Below, piece after piece: positions 1-13,076 of a stretch of DNA of 64,000 bases. The position numbers and the translations under genes are program-made. This stretch comes from Paralvinella palmiformis (lineage: Eukaryota > Annelida > Polychaeta > Terebellida > Alvinellidae). The notes beneath the pieces are model-generated. The model saw nothing but the letters and a program-made list of their open reading frames with translations. It was not told the origin of the DNA and did not search any database. The first letter of the stretch is position 1; every line of letters starts with the position of its first letter. The stretch lies in NCBI GenBank assembly GCA_025642065.1, contig JAODUP010000183.1:268501-332500 (forward strand), written 5' to 3'.

Positions 1-2113
1 ATCTGCACCCGAGTTGTACAAAGTTATAATAATAACTTTTTATATATTTTTGTTTTGTGTGTCTGTACTACTACTACTAATAGGATATGACACTAAAAAT
101 GCAATGCACAAGCCACTGTGGCTAGTGGATTTTGTGAAGTATTAGCCAGATATTTTTCTACTGATCCTGATTTTGGGCAGATGTGGGTGAGTGAAGTGAG
201 TGTTTTCCCCCAAAATGTTTTGAAATATAGCCCCCCCCCCAAAGAAGCCATATGGGAGCATTTCAGAGTCAATTCTACCACTTTCTTTTAACTATAAAAA
301 ATTTCAGTTTGATAAAATTTCATGAAAAAGGTATAATAGTTGCTGCAAATCATTTTTGAACCACAATTTGTTTAATCCAATGGTATTGAGCTGAATCGAC
401 ACTGCTTCCCTGGGACATTTACAGTCTTAAGTTTATAATGTTTGTTGCTATCCATCATTTGCCTGGAGAGAATCAGGTGCGAGATTTTGGCCTCATGCTT
501 CACACACAGTGTGTGCCGAATAACTCTGAACATTGTATGTATTGCATGGCCTAACAATCTGCTTGGTAAGAAATGTCCAAACCTTTTTTAGGTTTGCTGG
601 TTGATTTCTCCTGCTCTTTCCGAGTGAATTTTGCTCTCTTTACATGTTCTATAATTTCCTGAAGTGGAAGTTTTCTTCTCTGCATTATTTCTGTATTCTT
701 CCATAGTTTAAAAATTTATCTATGTTTAAATCAAAATTTGCTAATTCATTCTGTAAATGCCAGCTTGAGCCCTGGTGACGCTGTGTAAGTAATGCAGAAT
801 CAATAAAACGAACATACCAGTAGCCAGCATTAATTTGAAATGGTATTTAGGTAAAGTTGACAAATTTTGCCGAGGATAACAGTTGAATTAAATTAAGAGG
901 CGAGATTTTCCTGGCGACCATACTGGACTTTATGCTTGTACAAACCCTGTACTTAGGAAATCCATTTTAATTACTTCGCCTCGGAGGTCAGTTAGCTGTG
1001 CGCTGAAAAGTCTGTTCGTTTTAATGCCGAATCAAAATTAATTTCACCACTTTTAGCTGCTCTTCTCTTGGGATCAATTACCAAATTAAAGTGATTTCGA
1101 TCAATCCTAGGAATGTCAACATCAACTACCAGGATATTTAAAGTATTTTGATGTACAACATGGACATAACATCTTGCAACACTTACTGAAGTTTATTCCA
1201 TGTAATGATCACGAGATCTATTAAACTTAACCCTAAATAATGTATACATAATGAGTAAGACACATAAATGATGCTCAACATATTTCTACACCACTTACAT
1301 GAAGTAAACAATGGTATTGGTGGTAATTTTGATATCAGTAAATGTCAAGAAACTTGAATGAGTAACTCGGTTTATCATACTAACAGCAAAACCAACAGTA
1401 ATGAGTTCAATATACACCACAGAAAACATAATGCGAATATTTTTATCTCAACAATAAAATTGTAAATGATAGAACCTGGGGTGAATTTAACACCTCACTA
1501 AATAGATTAATTACATGGCTCAGACAGACACATTGGAAACAATACAACTAACAAACTTCCAACTTGTTGAAAACATATTATAGCTATATTATTGACAGAT
1601 TGCAAATATATCTGCAATATAGATCTTATATGGTCACTTAAGACATTACAATTGCTATATATATATAAATGATACATTAATCATTATCAGTGATGAAACA
1701 TTTGAAAAAATTAAAACAATAAAAGCATCATTTATACACAAACTGTGCAGACTGCTAAAACATAAACTTCCTTATTTGAACAATACATTAGCCCATTATA
1801 AGCAAACAAAAGACAACTCTGTGCTTGACTGCAGCATTACTTGCATCCAAAATTTGGCTAAAACACGCGGACTCAAATTAACATCAGCTGAGCAAAACAG
1901 TATCTAATATGTGCCACTAAAGTCGTGATTACAATAACAATGTAGCTTATTTTGATATGGGAGTTTCTTGCATGAAGTCCTTTCGTGACAATCATCTTGA
2001 TTGTCGGGTCAGGTATTCTTTAACATACTGAACATAGTTAGAGAGGCTATCATTACCATGACGACCACAGATCGGAGGGATTCAATCAGTAATTAGTAAA
2101 TAGTTCTTTATAT
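1..2113. other. AT-rich noncoding flank
   Basis: I see no coding exon or recognisable mobile element here. The stretch is AT-rich, with a short C homopolymer near 231-240 and small TA-rich patches near 1656-1670. A possible AATAAA polyadenylation signal for a minus-strand transcript lies at 1192-1197. It would suit the MYCBP gene only if that gene has a 3' UTR of about 1.1 kb. Confidence 0.5.
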
Positions 2114-2127
2114 GTTGCCATGGCAAC
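2114..2127. promoter_or_regulatory. Consensus RFX X-box palindrome
   Basis: The sequence GTTGCCATGGCAAC is a perfect inverted repeat and fits the RFX-factor X-box (GTTRCC, two-base spacer, RGYAAC). RFX factors drive ciliary genes in animals. The site lies about 150 bp beyond the stop codon of the adjacent MYCBP gene, whose product is linked to cilia and flagella. It is followed on the plus strand by a TATAAAA at 2155-2161, a CACGTG E-box at 2189-2194 and an ACGTCA at 2197-2202, which together look promoter-like. Function is inferred from sequence only. Confidence 0.5.
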
Positions 2128-2274
2128 AAACTTCCATCTCGGTTTCACTTTAGCTATAAAACTCCGCGCTCCAGCGATAACCCATAGTCACGTGAACGTC
2201 ATCAACCACTCTATGATATATAACACACACGCTCCATTCACTCAACACGACCGACAAACGAACGCAGCACCGGA

Positions 2275-2586
2275 CTAGTTCTCCGACTGTTCTTCCGCCT
2301 GCGGTTCCAGCTGCGATAACTTCTGCTTCAGCTCGGCGTTCTCTTCCGTCAGCTGTTCCACCTTTTGTTTCAGCTCGGTGACCTCCAGTTTCAGCGCCTC
2401 GACGTCGGCCGTTTCTGGGCCCCCAGCCCCAATGTGCTGTTTCAGGAAATCCAACGCGTTGTTTGGTTTCTCCGGTTCCTCGTACAGACCGACTAACACC
2501 TTGGTTAAAGCGTCCAGCACTCCAGACTTCTCCAGGTACTTCCTAAACTCCTCTCTTTTGGAGTCCCCAGCTTTGTACGTAGCCAT
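2275..2586 (-). CDS. MYCBP: c-Myc-binding protein (AMY-1 / MYCBP), intronless
   Basis: This is a complete 103-residue reading frame with the same length as vertebrate MYCBP. It starts ATGGC with A at -3 and ends in TAG. The N-terminus shows the family signature SKREEFRKYLEKSGVLDAL, followed by TKVLVGLYEEPEKPNNALDF, and the last 45 residues form a Leu/Glu/Lys coiled coil. In other animals MYCBP binds the N-terminal region of Myc and several AKAPs; its Chlamydomonas relative FAP174 belongs to the central-pair/AKAP machinery of motile cilia. All family-conserved stretches are in one exon, whereas the human gene has several introns. It may therefore be an intron-less lineage copy or a retrocopy under selection. 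The coding part is clearly more GC-rich than its surroundings, and no frameshift or stop is present. The identification is secure; expression is not shown. Confidence 0.95.
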   Translation of the reverse strand: MATYKAGDSKREEFRKYLEKSGVLDALTKVLVGLYEEPEKPNNALDFLKQHIGAGGPETADVEALKLEVTELKQKVEQLTEENAELKQKLSQLEPQAEEQSEN

Positions 2587-2720
2587 GCTTGCTTACGAGT
2601 CTAGTACTTTATTGCTAATGAGCCGAAATACCAAACACTTCCGAATCGTCGGCCGCCTGACAAACTCTCCGTTTCCGGTTGGCGTTGCTAGATGCGCAGA
2701 AAACCTGCGCATTCCGTGGT
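2587..2720 (-). promoter_or_regulatory. Probable MYCBP promoter / 5' UTR
   Basis: Immediately upstream of the MYCBP start, this CpG-richer stretch carries ETS-like sites on the minus strand (CGGAAGTG at 2636-2643 and CCGGAAAC at 2671-2678). It also has two TGCGCA cores (2693-2698 and 2706-2711) of the NRF1 type. ETS plus NRF1 sites without a TATA box are typical of animal housekeeping promoters. The call rests on position and motif content only. Confidence 0.4.
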
Positions 2721-3117
2721 ATCGCTGAAACACGATTGGTAATTGATTTTATCAGAGCATCTGACTAGATCTATACCAAAGAAATCTTGTTTGCAGCTAT
2801 TTAAAAATTGAAAATGATAAAAACAGCATGTTAAAATTACAACACTAAAATAGTATTATAAAACTGCACACTATCCGTTCTAATGCCTAATGGAATGTAA
2901 AGTAATGGCTATCGGCCTAGTTTAATTTTCATTTGGTATGTTACTATGTAATTTTTGGTGCTATATTATTTTTTGGGTTATCTGATTCGGGTATAATTTA
3001 TTTGTCAGTTGGAGTATAGTTTAATCAAACATAATAACTAAAAAATATAGTACGAAAAGTTTACACAAAATATTGATCTTATTTAATAGAAATAAATGAG
3101 CAATGCCTTTTAGTGCC

Positions 3118-3189
3118 TCCTCGTTAGTATAGTGGTAAGTATCCCCGCCTGTCACGCGGGAGACCGGGGTTCGATTCCCCGACGGGGAG
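3118..3189 (+). tRNA. trnD-GTC: tRNA-Asp (anticodon GTC)
   Basis: This 72-base gene folds as a standard cloverleaf. The acceptor stem pairs TCCTCGT with ACGGGGA allowing a wobble, the D arm contains the A box TAGTATAGTGGTAAGT, the anticodon GTC is at 3151-3153, and the B box is GGTTCGATTCC. It is nearly identical to the highly conserved metazoan tRNA-Asp. A run of seven T at 3198-3204 provides a pol III terminator. The intact stems and terminator argue for a live gene rather than a SINE head. Confidence 0.97.
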
Positions 3190-3197
3190 TGTTCAAA

Positions 3198-3204
3198 TTT
3201 TTTT
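3198..3204 (+). terminator. Pol III terminator of tRNA-Asp
   Basis: Seven consecutive T start nine bases after the tRNA end, the usual RNA polymerase III stop. Confidence 0.8.
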
Positions 3205-3358
3205 CCACCTAAATCTTTTTAAAACTTGCCTCTAACTTTGATTAAATCAAGGAATAAATATATTCGTATGAAGCAATATTTTAAAATTTTTCTAGATATA
3301 GTTGTTTCATCAAAACAATTTTGTGACAGTGCTCACATACCACTATGAGATTGATCAG

Positions 3359-3548
3359 AAGATGATGATGATTGGTGTTTTACGACCACTTTTGTGCACA
3401 TGGTAGGCTAAATGGGCCGAGCGACCTCGAAAGGTAATGAACCAAAGTCAGAGATGAAACAACTTTCAGATATGCCCACGCCGAGATTCGAACACGGGTG
3501 GTAGTAATGTGTGCTCCAACACGCTACCGCTAGACCACGTAGGCGCCC
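3359..3548 (-). mobile_element. tRNA-headed SINE, near full-length copy
   Basis: Read on the minus strand, the head is tRNA-like, with an A box resembling GTGGTCTAGCGGTAGCGTG and a B box GTGTTCGAATCTCGG. A conserved body follows (GTGGGCATATCTGAAAG, then GCCCATTTAGCCTACC and GTGCACAAAAGTGG) and the copy ends in an ATC-type tail. Related copies occur across this window in both orientations. The tRNA relationship and tail place it in the pol III-transcribed SINE class; I cannot name the family. Confidence 0.8.
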
Positions 3549-3749
3549 AGATTCATCAGGAACAATGAGAATGCACTAAGAAAGGAACCTCTTGTAATCT
3601 GTGTCCTCCTAATGTTATTGATTGTGTAACTGGGTCACATAACATTGTAAATATGTGGAAATCCCAGTACGAGGATCTATTTAATTGTCTAAGTGACAGT
3701 AAAGGTGTAAATTTCAAAGGGATGTAGAGCTACGTGTCGAACTCGGAGA

Positions 3750-5935
3750 TTATCTATACCATAAAAGATTTGAAAGACGACAAGTGTTGGCTGTAAGTTG
3801 GATTTCAGATCACCATCAAAATACTCAGCTAAACAGATCACGTTTCATCAGTATCACAGAATAGATCGTGATCAAATGAGGTGTGATTTACTCAACACGT
3901 AACGCTTTTGTCTCGTCACCCTCAATCAATGCTTCTGACCTTTATCCTAAACATATTAGTACTCTCTTCTATGTCTAACCAAACCTAGGCCAGTATGGAT
4001 AACTCAGCAATATCGTGAATCCAAACAGTTTCGTAGACAACCCGAAAGGACGTGGAGAAAGAACTCATCCCCTTTCAATAGATCAAAGCTGCGACGCCAA
4101 ATCAGTGAACGTAATAACGCTATCACCAACAAAGCAACGGGTCATTTCTATACTCAAGTCGTCAACAACATCTAGAATGACTCCAAAAAGTAGTGGAAAG
4201 AACTGAACGGTATCTTGCACCGAAATTGTCTTGAGCCAAGGTAAAGACGACAAATCCGTCGCAAATATGTTCAGCTCTTTTTTCACGAACAAAATCACGC
4301 AAATACACAATAGTTTCAGAAACCAGTCTTTTCAACCCATCTCGCAAGACATCTCACCTGCCCAGTTGGAACGTTTCTCTCCCATAACGCAAGAGCACCT
4401 CTACAAAGTGTTGCTTGCTTCTTCCACAAAATCGTGCATGCTTGACCCCTGACCCACCTATTTGGTTACATAATTTTCCGATATCTTACTACCTTCCATT
4501 ACAAAATTAGTACACTGTTCTTTGGCTGAGGGTTTTTTATCTAGCAGTTGAAAATAAGCAATTGTTACACCTCTGATTAAAAAAAGGACGAGCTTAAAAA
4601 TTACCGTCCAGTATCTGACCTTTGTTTCTAATCTAAGTTGGTGGAGAGAGTCATTGCATCACAACTCAAGCAATACTTGGATTCTAACAACCTAGTCAAC
4701 CCCTACCAGTCTGCGTACAAGACAGGCCAGGCCGCTCAACCGAGACTGCTCTACTGTGTATAAAGAACGATATACACACTTCGTTGTCAAAAGACATCCT
4801 TTAGTTTTACTCGACCTGTCGGCTGCCTTTGACTCTATTGATCATAGAGTTCTCTTGAACTGTCCGTCATCTTGGTTTGGCCTGAGGTGGTCTTGGACTG
4901 GTTCTCTTCCTACCTGGCGAACAGAAATCAATGTATTAAAGCCAGTGACGTACTGTCTGATCTAACAGACTTAATATATGGCGTTCCCAAGAATCAGGTC
5001 TGGGCCCAATTTTATTCTCCTTGTATACCACTTCTCTAAATAAAATATTTTCCACGTACAAAACAGTAAATTACCAGTTTTACGCAGACGACACCCACCT
5101 ATATATATCACTTACACCAACCAATTTTGCTACTGCAATTGCAACACTCCCAACATGCCTTATAGATGCCCAAATCTGGATGACAACAAATAAACTAAAA
5201 CTTAACCCGGATAAAACAGAATTCGTCTTGCTTGGTAACAAATCACAGCGAGAAAAGTTGGCTGGTTTATTTATCCTTTTGATATATTAGGTAGTGTTAT
5301 TAGTCATACGGACAAAGCTCGTAATTTAGTTGTTTTTTTTAAATTCTGAGTTTTCTTTCTCGAGTCACGTTGGATCGGTGTGTAGGTCTTGTTTTGTGGG
5401 TCTTCGCGACCTCAGAAGAATCAGACGTCATCTCACCGAAAACATAGCAGTAACAAATGCTTTAGTCAGCTCCAAGCTCGACAACTGTAATTATCTCTTT
5501 CGTTCTTTATCCTGTCGCGATCTTAGAAAACTAAAAAGAGTCCAAATTTCCTTGGCCCCTATAGTCAAACGTTCATCTAAGTTCTTCCATATTACTCCTG
5601 TTCTTAGATCTCTACATTGGCTGCCCGTCAGACATCGAATACGTTTCAAGACAGCATCTATTATTTACATATTTCTACCAACTGGTGTCCCCGCATACTT
5701 CAGTCCTCATTTGACACGCTACACCTGCCAAGTCAACACAACCTGTACCTTCATATTCCTGTGTATATACACCTAGCGTAAACAAGTCAAAAGTACACAT
5801 TCACAAGCACAATTGTCTCAGCTACGATGGTCATTTATTGTGGAATTCTCTACCTCACGAAGTTCGTTCTGCCCCAACAGTATCATGTTTCAGACAAAGG
5901 CTAAAGACACATCTTTTTCAGGATGCATAATTCTA
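3750..5935 (+). pseudogene. Broken CR1-type non-LTR retrotransposon (endonuclease-RT linker and RT)
   Basis: A decayed reverse transcriptase is read in several shifted frames. Recognisable blocks in order are: the linker (RIDRDQMRCDLL near 3860, then DDKSVANMFSSFFTNKITQI near 4240); the start of RT (SSTKSCMLDP near 4430); DLSAAFDSIDHRVLL near 4810; the catalytic YADDTHLY near 5080; MTTNKLKLNPDKTEF near 5180; and the C-terminal LHWLPVRHRIRFK near 5615, ending in FRQRLKTHLFQDA. These motifs and their order are typical of the CR1/L2 group of LINEs. Multiple stops and frameshifts make the copy inactive. No clear 5' end is seen. Confidence 0.85.
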
Positions 5936-6299
5936 CACCAGACAGGTCTGTTCCCTTGATCACAAACTTATGGCATAAGTATCCGGTCTGGTTTTGTCGC
6001 GCCTTAGAATTCATTTAACCGAAAATAAGCGCACTAAAATTTTAAATTGAAAACAAAATTATGATCAGATTGGTTTCAAGACTAAACATACGACAGTTAT
6101 GTGTATATATGCCTTCAAAGAATCTGTACTAAAATATGAGTTTCAATAGTAATGTCTACTCCTGTTTTTTATGTATCCAAGACTTTTGTTCGTTTTAATC
6201 ATAATGCTCTATTTGAGAAACATATAAAGCGAGGCATACCTTTGTATATCGTTAGGATTTTAAATTTTTGGTATACTACCAAAAATAAATAAATATGTA

Positions 6300-6515
6300 C
6301 GTTGGAAAAATAGCACGTCCCAGAATGTTTCTGTCAGTAACGGGGTGCGTCAAGGAGGACTTTTTATCCTTTTATTTTTTGTGTTTATATGGAAGATCTT
6401 AGTAACAAATTAAACAACGTAGACGCTGGATGTATAATAGGTTCCACGTTAATTAACCATTTGAAGTATGCTGACGACTTAGAGCTCATGGCTCCTTCAT
6501 CTGTGAGTGTATTGA
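6300..6515 (+). pseudogene. Fragment of a second non-LTR reverse transcriptase
   Basis: Two frames give SQNVSVSNGVRQGG and LINHLKYADDLELMAPSS. The pair is the classic RT finger/palm region with the YADD catalytic box seen in a different LINE group from the CR1 copy just upstream. It is short, frameshifted and lacks flanking domains. Confidence 0.7.
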
Positions 6516-8296
<1,781 letters not shown>

Positions 8297-8302
<6 letters not shown>

Positions 8303-8524
8303 TCGCGTACGAAAAGCGAATTAGCTGGTTCCCACAGGCTGATGAGTAGACCAGACACATGCTTAGGTATACGCACACATTTATCAATATGTGGAGGTAT
8401 TGAACATTTAATATTTAGATTAATGTATGTATAGTTGTATTTAGATTTATGGAGGTAGGTTTCGAAGGAGGTTTAGATATGTTGATGCTCTGTGCCTGTT
8501 GCCTCTTACTATGTACCATAAAAC
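8297..8524 (+). repeat. Duplicated segment Y, copy 1
   Basis: This 228-base segment recurs at 9681-9908. Here it follows segment X and runs out into CGCACATTGCC; in the other copy it precedes the CA tract. The two arrangements are circular permutations of one X-Y-(CA)n unit. Confidence 0.9.
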
Positions 8525-9680
8525 GCACATTGCCCGTGCCAGACATCTTATCTATTTCCATCCAGATTCCTTATTACACCAATGTAAGAAAGTTATGTCG
8601 TTATTAAAACATGTTGAGTTTATTAGCTTTGTTATGTATAATGTAGAATCTATATTGTTGTCCTCTTATGTGGTCTGGCGAAACGACCTATTAATTCATA
8701 CAATGCTGCTTGATGGATTTATACTCCTGGAGTCGTTTGTTACTCCGGCAGGCATCTCCATGGGTATTAAGCTGCGGACAGAGTTTTTTCCCATATTATG
8801 AGTAATTAGATTACACTGATATAGGAAATTTGTTAAATGTATAGCTATTATAATCCCGACGTGTCATTCGCAGTATCGGAGATCTGCCTGAAATCCGCTG
8901 TTCTCGACCATGGGTCAAATAGATCAAGTGGATAGGCGCTTTAATTTAGATCCCACCACACCTAACTGCATATACTTAGGGACGCTAAATTAAGCGTGAA
9001 TGAACGTTCCCTTAGTGATGAACGGAAACGTATGAGGGTTAGCTGTTAGATTCGAGTAAATCGTAGTATTTACTCAGGTTTGAGACAATATTTCGTTCTA
9101 GTCCAGTAATAATCCATTGTGCGGTATTGCTACTTTGTTTTTATTTTAGTTTAATCGCTTTAGTGAGTCCATACTGTGTTAGTGTGCATTCTCTTTGTTG
9201 TGGACAAACTGTAATGTTTGTTAACACGCTGAGGCTATATATAGGGCTTGAAACTGTGTTAGTGTACATTCTCTTTGTTATGGACAAACTGTAATGTTTG
9301 TTAACACGCTGAGGCTATATATAGGGCTTGAATTTTCACTTAGGTTAGAGAAGAACTTCGACGCCAGACCAGTCGGACGTGTATTGATACACGGTTCATA
9401 TAGGTAGGATTTATTCAGCTATTCGAACCCAGAATAAAGCTGAGATCAGCATCTGAGGTGTCGAAATGCTTTATATACAGGTTTCTTTTGGACCACAGAA
9501 AATTACTGTTGAATGTAAACTGTGGTGTCAAAATAGTTTATGATATGTATGTAGCAAGTCACCATTGAACCACACGCACGTGTTGTTTGTTGTGAGCTGT
9601 GATATCAAATGGTATGTTTTTTACGTGCTTCCGCTTTTTGTACGTAGCCTGCATGTAGCCGCTTTCCTGTGGGCGTGACA
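8525..9680. other. Spacer between duplicated segments
   Basis: Unassigned DNA of about 1.16 kb separating the two Y copies. No intact gene is seen. It holds the 80-base tandem duplication listed separately. Confidence 0.5.
9173..9332 (+). repeat. 80-base tandem duplication
   Basis: Two head-to-tail 80-base units (9173-9252 and 9253-9332) begin ACTGTGTTAGTGT and end GGGCTTGAA. They differ at two positions, so the duplication is recent. Confidence 0.92.
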
Positions 9681-9903
9681 TATTTGTCGCGTACGAAAAG
9701 CGAATTAGCTGGTTCCCACAGGCTGATGAGTAGACCAGACACATGCTTAGGTATACGCACACATTTATCAATATGTGGAGGTATTGAACATTTAATATTT
9801 AGATTAATGTATGTATAGTTGTATTTAGATTTATGGAGGTAGGTTTCGAAGGAGGTTTAGATATGTTGATGCTCTGTGCCTGTTGCCTCTTACTATGTAC
9901 CAT

Positions 9904-9908
<5 letters not shown>
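9681..9908 (+). repeat. Duplicated segment Y, copy 2
   Basis: Essentially identical to 8297-8524, but here it leads directly into a CA microsatellite through CATAAAACACAC. Confidence 0.9.

Positions 9909-9991
<83 letters not shown>
9907..9991. repeat. (CA)n microsatellite, second copy
   Basis: A perfect CA tract of about 42 units lying between segment Y copy 2 and segment X copy 2. Confidence 0.97.
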
Positions 9992-9992
<1 letters not shown>

Positions 9993-10289
9993 CCTCAATC
10001 CAGACGAGAAGGGGTATATCCTGACTATAAGTTTAATCGTCACTTTCCCTGATTTATCAGCGATAAATCAACACATTTAAAAATATTAATGAACTAATCT
10101 GAATCTAATATTTTCATTGCGATAGATTGTACTCAACGCCACCAATAAAAGTTCGTAGCAAATAAACACAAACATTCAACACCTCCACGGGTTCAACTCC
10201 ACTGTGGAATCAGCAAGGGACGAAGTAGCACATTAAGTTAATTATTATATTAACGTAAACAACAAACAGCCTTTAAATCACGCTATTTG
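9992..10289 (+). repeat. Duplicated segment X, copy 2
   Basis: 298 bases matching 8005-8302 with two visible substitutions. Beyond it the sequence diverges into GGTTTAATAT, which marks a unit boundary. Confidence 0.9.
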
Positions 10290-10673
10290 GTTTAATATAA
10301 TTTCCTTTGTGCCCCCATAAATGTCAACAATATTCTGTAGATAAACATCTTTAACAAGAAGTGGCTGCATTGGGAATATTAGGCAGTACGTAAACCGGAG
10401 TCTGTTACCCGAGCTTGTGCTTCCAAAGGGTGATGGCGCAATAATGGGCACCCACTAACTGACCCTCTCCAGTGATATCTTATATATGAAGGTCAAATAC
10501 ATAACCTATAAAACAGTATCTAGCTGGATCAGCTTTTAGGCAAGAATTTCCTGTGTAAACATACGATTAATAAAAAGAACCTTACAATGACAGAGATTAT
10601 AAGGGCAACATTTATAAACATCCCATCACAAACACGCAACATTATTATATCCATGTCTGGAGTACAACTAAAG

Positions 10674-10712
<39 letters not shown>

Positions 10713-11304
10713 CTATGCAACATAAATAAACGTAATTTAGCATATCTTTCACCTAATTTTAGCTTATTATTACCAGTACTATCACTATCTTTTTAACTGT
10801 TTTGTTAGACTTTTATAGAAAGATGAAATGATGTTTCAAGGTTATGGTAAGATAAATGGGCAGAATGACCTCCACAGATAATGAGACGAAGTGAATATGA
10901 CACATTCTTTAGACGTAGCTCAGTCGGAGTTTGAACCAGGGTGTTCGAGATCTGTGGTCAGCCATGCTACCATTTAGGTATAATGCAATTGAAACGTAAG
11001 TATTGCAGGAATTTAATTTAAGGTGAATGGTACAATATCACACAAATGTCTGAATTTTATTTGCATCATAATGTTACTAAAAGGAATGATTATTGTCATA
11101 ATGCTCCTTATCAGTTCGAAGAATAATTCGATTTATGCCGTAACTATGTGATAAGTGAGTTGATTGTTAAATCTCGGTACTACTCATATCTGAGACATAA
11201 TAGCCGAAAGGTGACTCATTAAGTAAACCTTCTACAAAAACAGGGATTTAATCGAATTCGAACATATTATGGCTATGGAGAACCACAACATGCATGGAAT
11301 ATTT

Positions 11305-11349
<45 letters not shown>

Positions 11350-11578
11350 TTTCATAAAGTTTTAATTATAATGGGCGAAATGGCAGTTATTTTGCTTGGC
11401 TGGGAACCTTAAATGAGGGAGACGCATAGGATCTGTAAATAACAGCTTCACCACGGGAATTAATTCTAAATAAAATTAGAATTTACAATACATGATTCTT
11501 TCTACTATAGTGTCCAGCCGACCTCCCGTACAACACGACCATAACCATGGGTAAATATTCTCACATTCTATCCAAGAG

Positions 11579-11624
<46 letters not shown>

Positions 11625-12354
11625 TAGATAAATCGGTCTAGACTAGAATGACAGGGATTACTCTCTTCACCATTTTAAATTATATATCTTTCCATTTATA
11701 ACCATGTGTTGCAGTCAAAACGCAACAACAACAACAACAACAGCCTAGCATATTGTATGGAGATTGATACATTCATGCGCAGGGAAGTTGTTAATGATTC
11801 AGCCATAAATGATCGAACATCAGAGAATCAGTCTTCAATTTGGATCAGTAGATCTCTGATATAGCCGAATAATCAATAAAGACCAATAATGGGGTTTATC
11901 ATCAAATATATGTTACAGTTGGCTTTGTCATTGTTTAGTGTCACAATCCATCCATGACTATCACCTTACAAAATGTTTGTTAACCGCAGGCTGACTGCTC
12001 AATGTTATGATAGTACCAAAACAAACAACCGAATGTTAATATTTTATAATTTGATAACGTTGTATTTAATGTATAAGTTGTCATATATTAACCCCCCCCC
12101 CCACACACACACACACTTTATGCCAGGTGAGACCAGAGTCGTCACAAAACAAAGAACACCACTCGCTATTAAACCACTTCAGCCGTCTACTAACGGGACA
12201 AAATCCCAGTGGACGAAATCCTAGCCTCTTATCCCATAAGTGGACATTATTCGAGCCTCATAAATGTCTCATGTATAATAAGAAATAAATTTAACATTGA
12301 AAAGTCAACGAACTTTTAATTCAAATTTTAATGTCAAATTGAGACAACAACAAC

Positions 12355-12387
<33 letters not shown>

Positions 12388-12425
12388 TACACCTGCAATC
12401 TACTTTCACACTTTATAAAAACTGA
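10290..12425. other. Noncoding region with TA microsatellites and a decayed SINE
   Basis: No coding exon is supported. TA tracts occur at 10676-10709, 11309-11346 and 11582-11621. CAA repeats lie near 11723-11742, a C homopolymer and CA patch near 12091-12117, and an AAT tract at 12355-12387. Confidence 0.6.
10835..10985 (-). mobile_element. Degenerate SINE copy
   Basis: The minus strand aligns with the SINE at 3359-3548. The B box region reads GGTTCAAACTCCGACT and the body carries ACCTCCACAGATAATGAG on the plus strand. Many changes indicate an old insertion. Confidence 0.6.
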
Positions 12426-12426
12426 G

Positions 12427-12563
12427 GTGTTGGTGGCAGGTTTGGACCACACACTACTACCCGAGTTCGAATCTCGGCATTGGGTCAACTGAAGGGTGTT
12501 TCATCTTTGACTTCGCTTCATTGGGTTCATTAGCCTACCATGTGCACCAAAGTGGCCGTAAAA

Positions 12564-12596
<33 letters not shown>

Positions 12597-12598
12597 TC
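12427..12598 (+). mobile_element. tRNA-headed SINE copy
   Basis: Plus-strand copy with B box GAGTTCGAATCTCGG, the body GGGTGTTTCATCTTTGACTT, then TAGCCTACCATGTGCACC and a long CAT trinucleotide tail at about 12566-12596. The tail is the longest of the family in this window. Confidence 0.8.
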
Positions 12599-13002
12599 AT
12601 ATTGGAACAACAATCATAGGTGTTATTATTTTGTCATGTTATTTTATTTATTTTACAATCATAATAATTATATATGTTATCTTAATGTAATATGATAACA
12701 GGTGTATGGCCTTTACGCCTGACGTTATTAATTAATCTGATATGAGACTAGTATTTTGTCCACTTTTGGAATAAGAGGCTTGAATTTTGTCCGCTGGGAT
12801 TTTGTTCGTTGGGATTTTGTCAATGAACACAACCGTCCATATCAATCAGCTTTTAAACATCAATAGCAGACGTTTCTTTGACAAAAGATCAATGATGCAG
12901 ATATATAGTATATCGACAGACGATAATGATTTTCCATGAGATAACATTCATATCAACAATAACGACTACTAGATGAGGTATAGGGTTAAATCTACAAAGG
13001 AA

Positions 13003-13076
13003 TGGTACCTTTGAAGGTCGCTCGACCCATTTAGTTTACCATTTGCACAAAAGTGGGCGTAAAACATCAATCATCA
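13003..13076 (+). mobile_element. 3' fragment of the SINE
   Basis: Only the tail half is present: TACCTTTGAAGGTCGCTCG, CCCATTTAG, TTTGCACAAAAGTGGGCG and an ATCA-type tail. The tRNA-like head is missing. Confidence 0.7.

Noticed and set aside
2378..2728. 116-codon plus-strand frame over MYCBP
   Set aside because: Antisense to the conserved MYCBP coding sequence and without any recognised domain.
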